This document shows positions 55,021-62,809 of a DNA stretch of 64,000 bases, piece after piece (position 1 is the stretch's first letter; each line of letters starts with the position of its first letter). The notes below the pieces were generated by a model that was not told the DNA's origin, ran no database searches, and worked only from the letters and a program-made list of their open reading frames with translations. The position numbers were made by a program, and so were the translations under genes. This DNA comes from Bacillus_CJ salitolerans (GTDB lineage Bacteria > Bacillota > Bacilli > Bacillales > SA4), in NCBI RefSeq assembly GCF_042680805.1, contig NZ_JBHUEM010000003.1, positions 62,001 to 126,000 of the forward strand, read 5' to 3'.

Positions 55021-55866
55021 ATGGTGTTGGAAAAGTTAATTTTGGATGGTATTGCAGTGGCCAATACAGTAAAGGAACATGTAAAAGAGCGAGTTGAGTA
55101 TTTAAAGAGCAAAGACATTCGACCTTGTTTAGCCACAATACTTGTTGGAAATGATCCATCTTCAGCGACATACGTAAAAATGAAGGGGAATGAGTGCGAG
55201 AGGCTTGGTATTCTTTCTAAACGAATCCATCTACCAGAAGAAACAACAACAGAGGAATTAGTTGCTTGTATAATCGAATTAAATCATTCAACAGACATTG
55301 ATGGCATCTTATTGCAACATCCAGTACCTAGCCACATTGATGAGCGTGCTGCTTTCGAAGCCATCTCCATTGAAAAAGATGTAGATGGTGTAACAAGTCA
55401 AGGATTTGGACAATTAGCCTTCGGTTTTAGTGATTATCCTTGTTGTACGCCAGCAGCAATTATGCAAATCATTGAACACTACAAAATCCCAGTAGAAGGT
55501 AAGCATGCTGTTGTAATTGGGAGAAGTCCAATTTTAGGTAAACCTGTTTCGTTAATGCTTTTAAACAAAAATGCTACCGTAACGACTTGTCATTCTAAGA
55601 CCGTGGATTTGCCAAGTATCGTAAAACAAGCGGATATCGTTGTAGCTGCAGTTGGTAAGCCAAACTTTGTCAAGGGTGATTGGATTAAAGACGGTGCTGT
55701 TATTTTAGACGCAGGTTATAATAAAGGAAATATTGGTGATGTTGACTATGAAGAATGCTTCAATAAGGCAAGAGCCATAACTCCTGTACCTGGTGGAGTA
55801 GGACCGGTAACGATTTCCATGCTACTAAAACATACAGTTGATTCAGCTGAAAAACGAGAAAAATAA
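55021..55866 (+). CDS. folD: Bifunctional methylenetetrahydrofolate dehydrogenase/cyclohydrolase FolD
   Basis: Converts 5,10-methylene-THF to 10-formyl-THF, about 281 residues. The catalytic Tyr-x3-Lys is in TYVKMKGNECE; IEKDVDG, CTPAAIM, VIGRSPILGKP and ITPVPGGVGPVT are present. The sequence differs much from the canonical B. subtilis FolD I recall, so it may be a second, specialised copy. The ATG at 55021 is close to AAGGAGGG; GTG 55024 or TTG 55027 have better spacing. The open frame upstream to 54952 lies inside the riboswitch and is not coding. Confidence 0.88.
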   Translation: MVLEKLILDGIAVANTVKEHVKERVEYLKSKDIRPCLATILVGNDPSSATYVKMKGNECERLGILSKRIHLPEETTTEELVACIIELNHSTDIDGILLQHPVPSHIDERAAFEAISIEKDVDGVTSQGFGQLAFGFSDYPCCTPAAIMQIIEHYKIPVEGKHAVVIGRSPILGKPVSLMLLNKNATVTTCHSKTVDLPSIVKQADIVVAAVGKPNFVKGDWIKDGAVILDAGYNKGNIGDVDYEECFNKARAITPVPGGVGPVTISMLLKHTVDSAEKREK

Positions 55867-56037
55867 GAGTTTTTCCTTTTCAAATACTATGTAACACTAG
55901 TCTAAGGGCTGGAGCTGCATAGTTTTTCTTTATTTCATGCGTAAAATAGAGACTTTTTTTACCGAAAAATCATACAGTAGAAGGGTAGGATGAATAGTAA
56001 AGGAACCTCAGACGTTCTCTAAAAAGGAGATAAAACC

Positions 56038-56385
56038 GTGACTTGGCTAGAATTAATAATGTTATCGCTCGGAAGCTTTCGTTTAACTCGCCTAGTGGTT
56101 TTCGATGAAATTACAAGCTTTATTCGAAGCCCATTTCATGAAGAGATTGAAGAGATGGATGAAGATGGGACGACTTCAACTTACATTAAAATAAAGGGAT
56201 CTGGTATAAGAGGCTGGTTTGGTGAGTTATTAAGTTGTCATTGGTGTACTGGTGTATGGTCCGCTCTACTCCTTTATACATTATGGATGTACTGGCCGTT
56301 AGTTGGTCAGCCACTTGTTCTCGTACTTGCGATTGCGGGATGTGCTGCCATTATAGAGACAATCATTTCAAAACTAACCACATAA
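56038..56385 (+). CDS. DUF1360 family membrane protein
   Basis: 115 residues from a GTG with AAAGGAG upstream. An N-terminal helix, a conserved RLTRLVVFDEI stretch, a polar acidic loop, the motif LLSCHWCTGVW with two Cys, and two C-terminal helices place it in DUF1360, a family common in sporeformers. Function unknown. Confidence 0.75.
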   Translation: MTWLELIMLSLGSFRLTRLVVFDEITSFIRSPFHEEIEEMDEDGTTSTYIKIKGSGIRGWFGELLSCHWCTGVWSALLLYTLWMYWPLVGQPLVLVLAIAGCAAIIETIISKLTT

Positions 56386-56422
56386 GGTGATTAGTAAAAG
56401 CCTGTTTTCTTCATCTTTCGTA

Positions 56423-56449
56423 ACTCCTTCTCTTTGTAAGCATATGATG
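56423..56449 (+). promoter_or_regulatory. Possible sigma-K promoter of the 37-residue gene
   Basis: AC (56423-56424) and CATATGATG (56441-56449) are 16 bp apart, resembling AC-N16-CATAnnnTA except at the last base. Confidence 0.35.
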
Positions 56450-56487
56450 TAACAAGGTTGTATTATTAGGATAGGGGGAATACACAA

Positions 56488-56601
56488 ATGAAACTGAAGA
56501 AGCAGTTACCCTCCGTTAATGAAGAGGTAAAGGAACATACTCCTAAAAAAAAGAAAAAAAGTGGCTGTGGATGTGGGCAAAAAACTAAAAAAGCAAAATA
56601 A
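56488..56601 (+). CDS. 37-residue Lys-rich Cys-containing peptide
   Basis: A very short gene: MKLKKQLPSVNEEVKEH, then a run of Lys (PKKKKKSG), CGCGQK and KTKKAK. ATAGGGGGAA gives a good ribosome binding site. Half of the residues are charged and the CGCG core could bind metal or crosslink. A late-sporulation promoter is possible. No family known to me. Confidence 0.6.
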   Translation: MKLKKQLPSVNEEVKEHTPKKKKKSGCGCGQKTKKAK

Positions 56602-56649
56602 ATATATTCAGACAGAACAGTCTATAAAAGCCTGTTTTTTATATATATG

Positions 56650-56847
56650 TTAAGAAAGTTTCTGGTGTTTCGTAACGGCTAAATCCAGCTTCAGCGCTCA
56701 GCCAAGATGAAATGGAGACGATCTTTGCCATTTCATCGTGCTCGAGGTCAAATAACCCTAAATGCGAAAAAGGGGAAAAGCACCCTTTTCTCATTTAGGA
56801 ACATTTGCTCTGCCTTAGGCTAAACGGGGCGTATGCGCCTTTTGTCC
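56650..56847 (+). repeat. Dispersed structured intergenic repeat, copy E
   Basis: Nearly complete copy: AAGTTTCTGGTGTTTCG, GATGAAATGG / CCATTTCATC, TGCTCGAGGTCAAATAACC, a long hairpin CCTAAATG...AAAAGGG / CCCTTTT..CATTTAGG, CTCTGCCTTAGGCTAAACGG, GGGGCGTATGCGCC and TTTTGTCC. The inner stem has changed on both arms compared with copy C. The surrounding gap 56602-56988 otherwise holds only a promoter. Confidence 0.85.
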
Positions 56848-56922
56848 TACCTAGTATACACAAGTGTGAGTTACAGTATGAATCGATCTTATAAAAACCC
56901 TAATAATGGAAATAATATGCAC

Positions 56923-56951
56923 TCATATTCCTTTTGAAACAACACATTCTA
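56923..56951 (+). promoter_or_regulatory. Sigma-G-like promoter of the spoVA-type operon
   Basis: TCATA (56923-56927) and CATTCTA (56945-56951) with a 17-bp spacer fit the forespore sigma-G pattern. The predicted start lies about 30 bases before the first gene. Confidence 0.5.
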
Positions 56952-56988
56952 TTTAATGCCAAGTATATAAGGAATAGGATGATTATTT

Positions 56989-57447
56989 ATGAAAATAATG
57001 TGGCTGTTGACTATTGTTTGTTTAATGCTTACTGGATGTAATGGAACAAACAATGAATCAAAAGATACGGCAAATAAAGGTCCCACGAATGTTTCCACTA
57101 AAACTGGTGATCAAATCAGCATAACTGATAATGCAGTTGCGAAAAATGCTAAAGAAAAAGTTCTTAAGTATGATGAAGTAACAGAGGTAATTGCTGTTCA
57201 CCACGATTTAGAACTTATTTTAGCTTTTAATATAAAAAAGATGCAAGAATTTAATGTAAAAAAAATAGAGAAGCGAGTAAAGAAAGAGTTAGAAAAAGAA
57301 TTTCCAAATGAATTAATTACGGTCTCTCATGACAAAAAAATAATGATGGAATTAAGTAAGTTAAAAAAGGAACAGGAGAAGCTTTCTCCAATGGAAATAA
57401 AAAAGCGTATGTCCAAAATTAAAAAGCTATCACAAGAGAAGACCTAA
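56989..57447 (+). CDS. YhcN/YlaJ-type sporulation lipoprotein
   Basis: 152 residues. The signal peptide MKIMWLLTIVCLML ends in the lipobox LTGC. A linker of about 30 polar residues leads to a YhcN/YlaJ-like domain (ITDNAVAKNAKEKVLKYDEV, VIAVHHDLELILAFN), then a Lys/Glu-rich coiled-coil tail. It is the first gene of a compact operon with spoVAC, the arrangement known for spoVA2-type operons. Confidence 0.82.
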   Translation: MKIMWLLTIVCLMLTGCNGTNNESKDTANKGPTNVSTKTGDQISITDNAVAKNAKEKVLKYDEVTEVIAVHHDLELILAFNIKKMQEFNVKKIEKRVKKELEKEFPNELITVSHDKKIMMELSKLKKEQEKLSPMEIKKRMSKIKKLSQEKT

Positions 57448-57467
57448 TTGAAAAGGGGAGCGTCCTT

Positions 57468-57947
57468 ATGTCAAATGAGAATCGGAAAAATTTAACAAAG
57501 TCTCAGCAAGATTATCAACAATTTCAAAAAGAGAGAGAGCTGAAACGACCAGTTGTAAAAAACTGTTTAAAGGCTTTCTTAGTTGGTGGCATCATTTGTA
57601 GTATTGGACAAGCTGTTTCCCTTTTTTATATTACCTTTTTCGATTTTACCGAAATGACTGTGGGGAATCCAACCGTTGCCACGATGATCTTTTTCTCGAT
57701 GTTATTGACTGGCTTTGGTGTATACGATCGAATCGCTCAATTTGGAGGTGCTGGTAGCGCGGTACCTGTAACTGGTTTTGGAAATGCTGTAATCTCAGCT
57801 TGTATTGAGCACCGTACAGAAGGCTTTGTTCTTGGTGTTGGTGGAAACATGTTTAAGCTTGCAGGATCGGTCATTCTCTTCGGTACGTTCTCCGCATTTA
57901 TTGTTGCACTGATTAAAACGATATTAAAAACTTGGGGTGGATTTTAA
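57468..57947 (+). CDS. spoVAC: Stage V sporulation protein SpoVAC (spoVA2-type paralogue)
   Basis: 159-residue membrane protein of the spore dipicolinic acid (Ca-DPA) channel, with about four helices. The landmarks CLKAFLVGGIICSIGQAVS and AGSAVPVTGFGNAVISACIEHRTEG are typical of SpoVAC. GGGGAG precedes the ATG. Its stop overlaps the spoVAD start (TAATG). Confidence 0.92.
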   Translation: MSNENRKNLTKSQQDYQQFQKERELKRPVVKNCLKAFLVGGIICSIGQAVSLFYITFFDFTEMTVGNPTVATMIFFSMLLTGFGVYDRIAQFGGAGSAVPVTGFGNAVISACIEHRTEGFVLGVGGNMFKLAGSVILFGTFSAFIVALIKTILKTWGGF

Positions 57948-58960
57948 TGACACAAATGCATCGAACGTGGATATTTGAAAATCAGCCTGTTATCGTTGGA
58001 TCATCTGCTGTTGGAGGTCCGTTTGAGGGAAATGGAAATTTAGCAGAGGATTTTGATATATTACATGATGACTTATGGTTAGGTGAAGATTCCTATGAAA
58101 AAGCACACAAAGTGTTACTTGAGGAATCTATTTTTAAGTCTATCGAGAAAGCAAATTTAGCAAAAGAAGATATTCAGTTTCTGTTAGCTGGAGACTTAAT
58201 CAATCAAATTACTCCGTCTAGCTTTGCTGCTCGTACATTTGCGACCCCTTACCTAGGATTGTTTGGTGCTTGTTCAACCTCGATGGAGGGCTTGGCATTA
58301 GGTGCTTTTATCGTCAATCATGGAGGGGCTAACTATGTTGTGACAGCAGCCTCAAGTCATAATTCCGCAGTTGAGAAGCAATTCCGTTATCCAACGGAAT
58401 ATGGTGGACAAAAACCACCAACTGCTCAGTGGACTGTTACTGGTTCTGGAGCTTGTGTACTTGGATCAGAAGGAAAGGGTCCGAAGGTTACTTCTGCAAC
58501 GATTGGTAAGGTAATTGATATGGGATTGTCTGATCCATTTAATATGGGAGGAGCCATGGCCCCAGCTGCTGTTGATACCATTGAGGCACACCTTAAGGAA
58601 CGAAAGGTGGACCCATCATACTATGATTTAATTATTACAGGCGACCTAGGGAAAATTGGACATGAAGTAGCGTTAGATTTAATGACAAAGCATGAAATAG
58701 GAATCTCTCCTGAGCAATTCAAAGACTGCGGAATGCTCATTTATCGTGATGGTCAACCCGTATTAGCTGGGGCAAGTGGTCCTGGTTGTTCGGCTACCGT
58801 TTTATATGGTCACCTATTAAATCGCATGAGAAAAGGTGAGTTAAAACGAATTTTAGTTGTGGCAACAGGTGCTCTCTTATCACCGTTAACATTTCAACAA
58901 AACGAGTCCATACCTTGTATTGCCCATGCTGTTTCCATTGAATACGGAGGTGATAACTAA
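57947..58960 (+). CDS. spoVAD: Stage V sporulation protein SpoVAD (spoVA2-type paralogue)
   Basis: 337 residues from ATG 57947. A thiolase-fold protein that binds DPA on the outside of the inner spore membrane. GLFGACSTSMEGLALGA holds the Cys equivalent to the thiolase site; later motifs are TGSGACVLG and GASGPGCSATVLYGHLL. Start and end both overlap neighbours as TAATG. Confidence 0.93.
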   Translation: MTQMHRTWIFENQPVIVGSSAVGGPFEGNGNLAEDFDILHDDLWLGEDSYEKAHKVLLEESIFKSIEKANLAKEDIQFLLAGDLINQITPSSFAARTFATPYLGLFGACSTSMEGLALGAFIVNHGGANYVVTAASSHNSAVEKQFRYPTEYGGQKPPTAQWTVTGSGACVLGSEGKGPKVTSATIGKVIDMGLSDPFNMGGAMAPAAVDTIEAHLKERKVDPSYYDLIITGDLGKIGHEVALDLMTKHEIGISPEQFKDCGMLIYRDGQPVLAGASGPGCSATVLYGHLLNRMRKGELKRILVVATGALLSPLTFQQNESIPCIAHAVSIEYGGDN

Positions 58961-59316
58961 TGTTTGCTACATTCTTTTGGGCCTTTGTAATAGGCGGGTT
59001 CATATGTGTCATTGGACAAATTATGTTTGACGTTTTCAAGCTCACTCCGGCCCACACATTAAGTACATTAGTGGTGATTGGTGCTATATTGGATGGTTTT
59101 GGTTTATATGAACCATTGATTGCATTTGCTGGCGCAGGAGCAACTATTCCAATTACCAGCTTTGGTAATTCGTTAGTGCACGGAGCGATGGAGGAAGCTG
59201 CTCAGCACGGGTTAGTTGGAGTATTAACAGGGATGTTTGAGGTCACAAGCTCAGGTATTTCTGCTGCGATCATTTTTGGTTTTATTGGTGCTATTTTCTT
59301 TAAACCGAAAGGATAA
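58960..59316 (+). CDS. spoVAE: Stage V sporulation protein SpoVAEb (spoVA2-type paralogue)
   Basis: 118 residues with about four membrane helices. FVIGGFICVIGQIMFDV and GAGATIPITSFGNSLVHGAM are the family motifs and mirror SpoVAC. It completes the C-D-Eb core; no spoVAA, AB, Ea or AF gene is in this operon. Confidence 0.92.
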   Translation: MFATFFWAFVIGGFICVIGQIMFDVFKLTPAHTLSTLVVIGAILDGFGLYEPLIAFAGAGATIPITSFGNSLVHGAMEEAAQHGLVGVLTGMFEVTSSGISAAIIFGFIGAIFFKPKG

Positions 59317-59328
59317 GGAGGGTCTACT

Positions 59329-59535
59329 ATGACCGTTGCTTCACAGGTAAAACAAAGTCTTGCAACACTGGAGAGTATGCATGCAGGATTTCAAACATTT
59401 GCTCTAAAGTCGCAAGATGACGTAGCAAAACGTGATTTTCATGAGGCTATGCTTTTGACGGAAGAAATGATACAGGATTTGAAAAAGCGTGTTGGAGAAT
59501 TGGAGCGGGAAGAGCCTCAATATCAAGGATTTTAA
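59329..59535 (+). CDS. DUF1657 protein
   Basis: 68 residues, helical and soluble: MTVASQVKQSLATLES..., ending KKRVGELEREEPQYQGF. DUF1657 proteins are recurrent members of spoVA2-type operons. AAGGAGGGT precedes the ATG. Function unknown. Confidence 0.88.
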   Translation: MTVASQVKQSLATLESMHAGFQTFALKSQDDVAKRDFHEAMLLTEEMIQDLKKRVGELEREEPQYQGF

Positions 59536-59552
59536 TTAAAGGAGTCTTTAAA

Positions 59553-60410
59553 ATGCCTGAATGGTTACTTGTCATCATTAGATCCGTTTCGATTTTAATC
59601 GGATTATTTTTTATATTAAAGTTATTAGGAAAAAAGCAGCTTTCGGAGTTGTCATTTTTTGAAACAATCGTAGGTATTACAATTGGTGATATTGCGGGTA
59701 CATTGTCAATGGACTTAGCTGTATCCCTACCACAAGGGCTCACAGCTATTGCTATCTGGGCACTAGCCCCCTTCATACTTGATGTTTTCTCAGTAAATAA
59801 TAAAAAGTTTCGAGATTTCGTCCAAGGAAAATCCGCTGTTTTCATAAAAAATGGAAAAATCATGGAAGATAATTTAAAGAAAGAAAAAATAACAAGTGAT
59901 GAATTACTAGAAATGCTTAGAAATAAAAACGTTTTTCGAGTGGCAGACGTAGAATTTGCAACCTATGAGCCGACAGGTGACTTAAGTGTATTATTAAAAA
60001 AGGAAAACAGGCCTATTACTCTAGGTGATTTAAATCCAAATCAACCGAGTGAGAGAGAAGCTCAAACCGTGATTATGGATGGGAAAATATTAAATGAATC
60101 GTTAGGAACAATGGGACTCGGAAGAGGATGGCTGAAAAACGAATTGGACAAATTAGGCGTTACCATTGAAAATGTTTACCTTGGTCAAGTGGATTCATAC
60201 GGTCAGTTAACGGTTGACTTATATGATGATAAAATTCAAGTGCCAGAGCCAGTTGAAACGAAGCTATTATTTGCATCCATGAAAAAATGTGTAGCTGATT
60301 TTGAATTATTTAGCCTACAAACAGAAAATAGTAGTGCTAAGTCAATGTATGAAAAAAATGCAACAAAAATGGAACATTTAATCGAAAAGGTAGGCAAGTA
60401 CTTACATTGA
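59553..60410 (+). CDS. YetF-type DUF421 membrane protein
   Basis: 285 residues: three N-terminal helices (residues 5-90; the motif LLGKKQLSELSFFETIVGITIGD in part), then a cytoplasmic DUF421 domain of two repeats (FVQGKSAVFIKNGKI, TVIMDGKILNESLG), and a C-terminal extension of about 60 residues. In spoVA2-type operons such YetF proteins end the operon. A related protein recently shown as germinant-related in spores is known, but the role here is inferred. Confidence 0.88.
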   Translation: MPEWLLVIIRSVSILIGLFFILKLLGKKQLSELSFFETIVGITIGDIAGTLSMDLAVSLPQGLTAIAIWALAPFILDVFSVNNKKFRDFVQGKSAVFIKNGKIMEDNLKKEKITSDELLEMLRNKNVFRVADVEFATYEPTGDLSVLLKKENRPITLGDLNPNQPSEREAQTVIMDGKILNESLGTMGLGRGWLKNELDKLGVTIENVYLGQVDSYGQLTVDLYDDKIQVPEPVETKLLFASMKKCVADFELFSLQTENSSAKSMYEKNATKMEHLIEKVGKYLH

Positions 60411-60577
60411 TCAGGAGCTTCGTACGAAAATCCACATTTGTCCCTGTACACTTGTCCATACAAAGTAGTAGGAAGTTGAATATAGTGATAAGGAGTGGGT
60501 AGCTCTGGCCAAAACAAAGGGCCATTTTAGGTGAATGTTGGGTCTACTTAATGGCTGTTAACAACATGCTAATTTTG

Positions 60578-60612
60578 AAGGGGTCATGCATAAAAGTGAT
60601 CCCCTTTTTTTA
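60578..60612 (+). terminator. Terminator of the spoVA-type operon
   Basis: AAGGGGTCA / TGATCCCCTT stem with TTTTTTT, the first strong terminator after the DUF421 gene. Confidence 0.8.
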
Positions 60613-60707
60613 TTATATTATCGATGAACCAGCCCTTTAGGATTGGAAATTATTGACGATAGTAATAGTAAGATCGTTATGATCTGTTCTCCATTGAAGT
60701 GGTACGA

Positions 60708-60716
60708 CATACAATA
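60708..60716 (+). promoter_or_regulatory. Possible sigma-K -10 element
   Basis: CATACAATA matches CATAnnnTA exactly, about 70 bases before the next gene, but the -35 AC is not at the right distance. Confidence 0.25.
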
Positions 60717-60780
60717 CTGTAAGTCATTTGGTTTATTGATGGAATGAAAAGGGTATTTAAATATGAAAGGAGGCATTCTT

Positions 60781-61062
60781 ATGGGGTATATCTTGCCTAT
60801 CGATCATCATCAATATGCACAATACGCTAATCGTACAGTAAAGGACATCACATCTCCATTTGAACTACTACCTGTATTTGAAGCCAGCCTAGAAAAGCGA
60901 TTAAAAAAAGAGAAAAAAGGAAGCAATCAAGATTTTACGGAAAATAAAGAAAGAGATGACATAAGTAGAAAAGAGAGAAGCGCCTATGACGACAAGAAGA
61001 TTCCTGAAGCTTTAATCTCTGAAATTACAGGAAAAGGCCAGCTTTTTAATCAGTCGATATGA
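60781..61062 (+). CDS. Hypothetical protein upstream of csaA
   Basis: 93 residues from ATG 60781, with AAAGGAGG at ideal distance. N-terminus MGYILPIDHHQYAQYANRT, then a very charged Lys/Glu/Asp-rich second half. Soluble, no known domain. Confidence 0.65.
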   Translation: MGYILPIDHHQYAQYANRTVKDITSPFELLPVFEASLEKRLKKEKKGSNQDFTENKERDDISRKERSAYDDKKIPEALISEITGKGQLFNQSI

Positions 61063-61104
61063 ATATTGAAAGGAAACTTGAAACATGCTGAAACGATATG
61101 AATG

Positions 61105-61147
61105 AATGAGCTTTTTACTTTAATTAAAGTGAAAAGCTCATTTTTTG
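61105..61147 (+). terminator. Terminator upstream of csaA
   Basis: AATGAGCTTTT / AAAAGCTCATT outer stem with inner ACTTT / AAAGT, then TTTTTT. Confidence 0.88.
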
Positions 61148-61252
61148 TATTCACTTGAAAAGAGAAACGTTATCGCTACCGTGATGGAATTTGAAGTGTC
61201 TTCCAATAATTGATAAAATAAATGAAATGTAAATCGACAAGGAGAGAATTAA

Positions 61253-61585
61253 ATGGCTACAATTGAAGATCTTCATAAGCTTGATATTAGAGTAGGTACC
61301 GTCATCACCGCAGAGCCTTTTCCAGAGGCAAAGGTTCCAGCCATAAAAATGGTCATTGATTTTGGTGAGGAGATTGGCATCAAGCAGTCTAGTGCTCAGA
61401 TTACGAAACGGTATACCCCAAGTCAAATGCTGAATAAACAAGTTATTGCCATTGTGAATTTTCCGCCAAGAAGAGTAGCGGGATTTAAATCAGAGGTACT
61501 AGTCATCGGAGGGGTTCCAGAAGAGGGGGATGTCGTGCTTTTAAACATTGATGAGAAGGTCCCAAATGGAACACCAATCGCATAG
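61253..61585 (+). CDS. csaA: tRNA-binding-domain chaperone CsaA
   Basis: 110-residue OB-fold protein of the tRNA-binding domain family; in B. subtilis CsaA is a SecB-like chaperone that binds preproteins. LDIRVGTVITAEPFPEAKVP, SSAQITKRYTP and VNFPPRRVAGFKSEVLVIG are diagnostic. AAGGAGAG precedes the ATG. Confidence 0.94.
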   Translation: MATIEDLHKLDIRVGTVITAEPFPEAKVPAIKMVIDFGEEIGIKQSSAQITKRYTPSQMLNKQVIAIVNFPPRRVAGFKSEVLVIGGVPEEGDVVLLNIDEKVPNGTPIA

Positions 61586-61599
61586 AAAAAAGAGAAGCG

Positions 61600-62274
61600 C
61601 TAGTATTTGACTACATGAAGTGCTTCTCCTTCTGTCCATTCTGCATATAAACAGTCTTTTATACGATTGCAGCCGTGTACTTGAAGTTGTCCCCTTAACC
61701 ATTTCTCGTCAAAACCTGATTCGTTTAGATTATCCCAAACAATTTCTCCGTCTGTCACAATAGCTAAAGGTAGGTTCACTTGTATCTCATTTAAATTTAA
61801 ATCATTTCTTGTCGGTGGAGCAAAGTAGGATTTTTTTAATACACTGATCGTTCCATCTGTTTCCAAAATGGCATATTCAACTTCCTTTAATGAGAAGACA
61901 TCCTTTTTTCTAATTAAATTTTGAAGCTGATTAATATCTAGCTTATTTTTCTTAAGACCCTCATAATTGATTTTTCCTTTGTGAATGACAATTGATGGCT
62001 TTCCTTCCAGGAATGCCCTTGTATTTTTGAACTTTTGTGTAATCAATTCGGTTACATATATAAGAACGGCCCAAATAAACACGACATATATGATCTTGAT
62101 AGCGCCAACGTCTTTGTCATGTATGGCACTTCCCACTAACTCTCCAAGAACTAAAGCAGAGATAAAATCAAAAGGGGTAAGCTGGGTGATTTGTGTTTTA
62201 CCAAGTAATTTAGTCGTAATCAACAATACGAAAAAGCCAATTATTACCTCGGTACCACTAATGAGAAAATCCAT
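61600..62274 (-). CDS. DUF421 membrane protein (second YetF-type gene)
   Basis: 224 residues; three N-terminal helices (LLGKTQITQLTPFDFISALVLGE) and a cytoplasmic DUF421 domain (FLEGKPSIVIHKGKINYEGL, AIVTDGEIVWDNL). Shorter than the copy at 59553, lacking its C-terminal extension. AGGTGT precedes the ATG. It lies just outside the spoVA-type operon on the other strand. Confidence 0.85.
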   Translation of the reverse strand: MDFLISGTEVIIGFFVLLITTKLLGKTQITQLTPFDFISALVLGELVGSAIHDKDVGAIKIIYVVFIWAVLIYVTELITQKFKNTRAFLEGKPSIVIHKGKINYEGLKKNKLDINQLQNLIRKKDVFSLKEVEYAILETDGTISVLKKSYFAPPTRNDLNLNEIQVNLPLAIVTDGEIVWDNLNESGFDEKWLRGQLQVHGCNRIKDCLYAEWTEGEALHVVKY

Positions 62275-62345
62275 ACATTACACCTCGCAATTCATTCTAT
62301 AGTAGTGTGTACGAAATGAAGGTCATTTATGAAAAGTTTGAACAG

Positions 62346-62374
62346 AAAAAGCTACAACGATAATCGTTGTAGCC
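62346..62374 (-). terminator. Terminator of the yjcHGF operon
   Basis: GCTACAACGAT / ATCGTTGTAGC perfect stem with an A run on the plus strand (T run on the minus strand). Confidence 0.85.
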
Positions 62375-62380
62375 TTGTAC

Positions 62381-62809
62381 TTAAATATGTTTTACCATCG
62401 TAACATGTGGTATCCCCGCATCCATAAAAATGTCAGATATTGTCTCATACCCTATCTTCGAATAAAAACCTTCTGCATGTGTTTGAGCATTTAATTTTAA
62501 CGTCGAATAGCCTCTTTCTTTTGAAAGTTCCTCTAGCTTATTCATAACAAGAACGCCAAGATTTTGACCACGGTAGGAGGATAATACACATATTCGTTCC
62601 ATTTTTCCGACGTTATGATCGTACTCACGAAGTCTTCCAGCTGCGACTGGTTTATCTCCATCATAGACGACAACGTGTGTGCAAATATCTTCAAACTGAT
62701 CGATTTCTTCTTCCTCAGGAACTTGCTGTTCTTCGATAAATACTTCTCTTCTCACAGTTAAAGCATCCTTGAATTGTTCATCATTATTAACAACGACTAT
62801 CTTCAACAC
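62381..62809 (-). CDS. yjcF: GNAT-family acetyltransferase YjcF
   Basis: 142-residue acetyltransferase. RICVLSSYRGQNLGVLVM is the acetyl-CoA loop region; LNAQTHAEGFYSKIGYE follows. Starts at GTG 62809 immediately after the yjcG stop, with GGAAAGGAA as ribosome binding site. Substrate unknown. Confidence 0.88.
   Translation of the reverse strand: MLKIVVVNNDEQFKDALTVRREVFIEEQQVPEEEEIDQFEDICTHVVVYDGDKPVAAGRLREYDHNVGKMERICVLSSYRGQNLGVLVMNKLEELSKERGYSTLKLNAQTHAEGFYSKIGYETISDIFMDAGIPHVTMVKHI

Larger units (their letters stand above)
60411..60780 (+). other. Gap after the spoVA-type operon with terminator
   Basis: 370 bases. The stem AAGGGGTCA / TGATCCCC followed by seven T (60578-60612) is the likely operon terminator. 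Short minus-strand frames at 60236-60525 read across it without ribosome binding sites and overlap the DUF421 gene, so they are not counted. Confidence 0.65.

Noticed and set aside
60236..60525. Two minus-strand frames beyond the DUF421 gene
   Set aside because: They overlap the DUF421 coding end, overlap each other and lack ribosome binding sites. The non-coding part might be a conserved sequence of another kind, but I could not show it.
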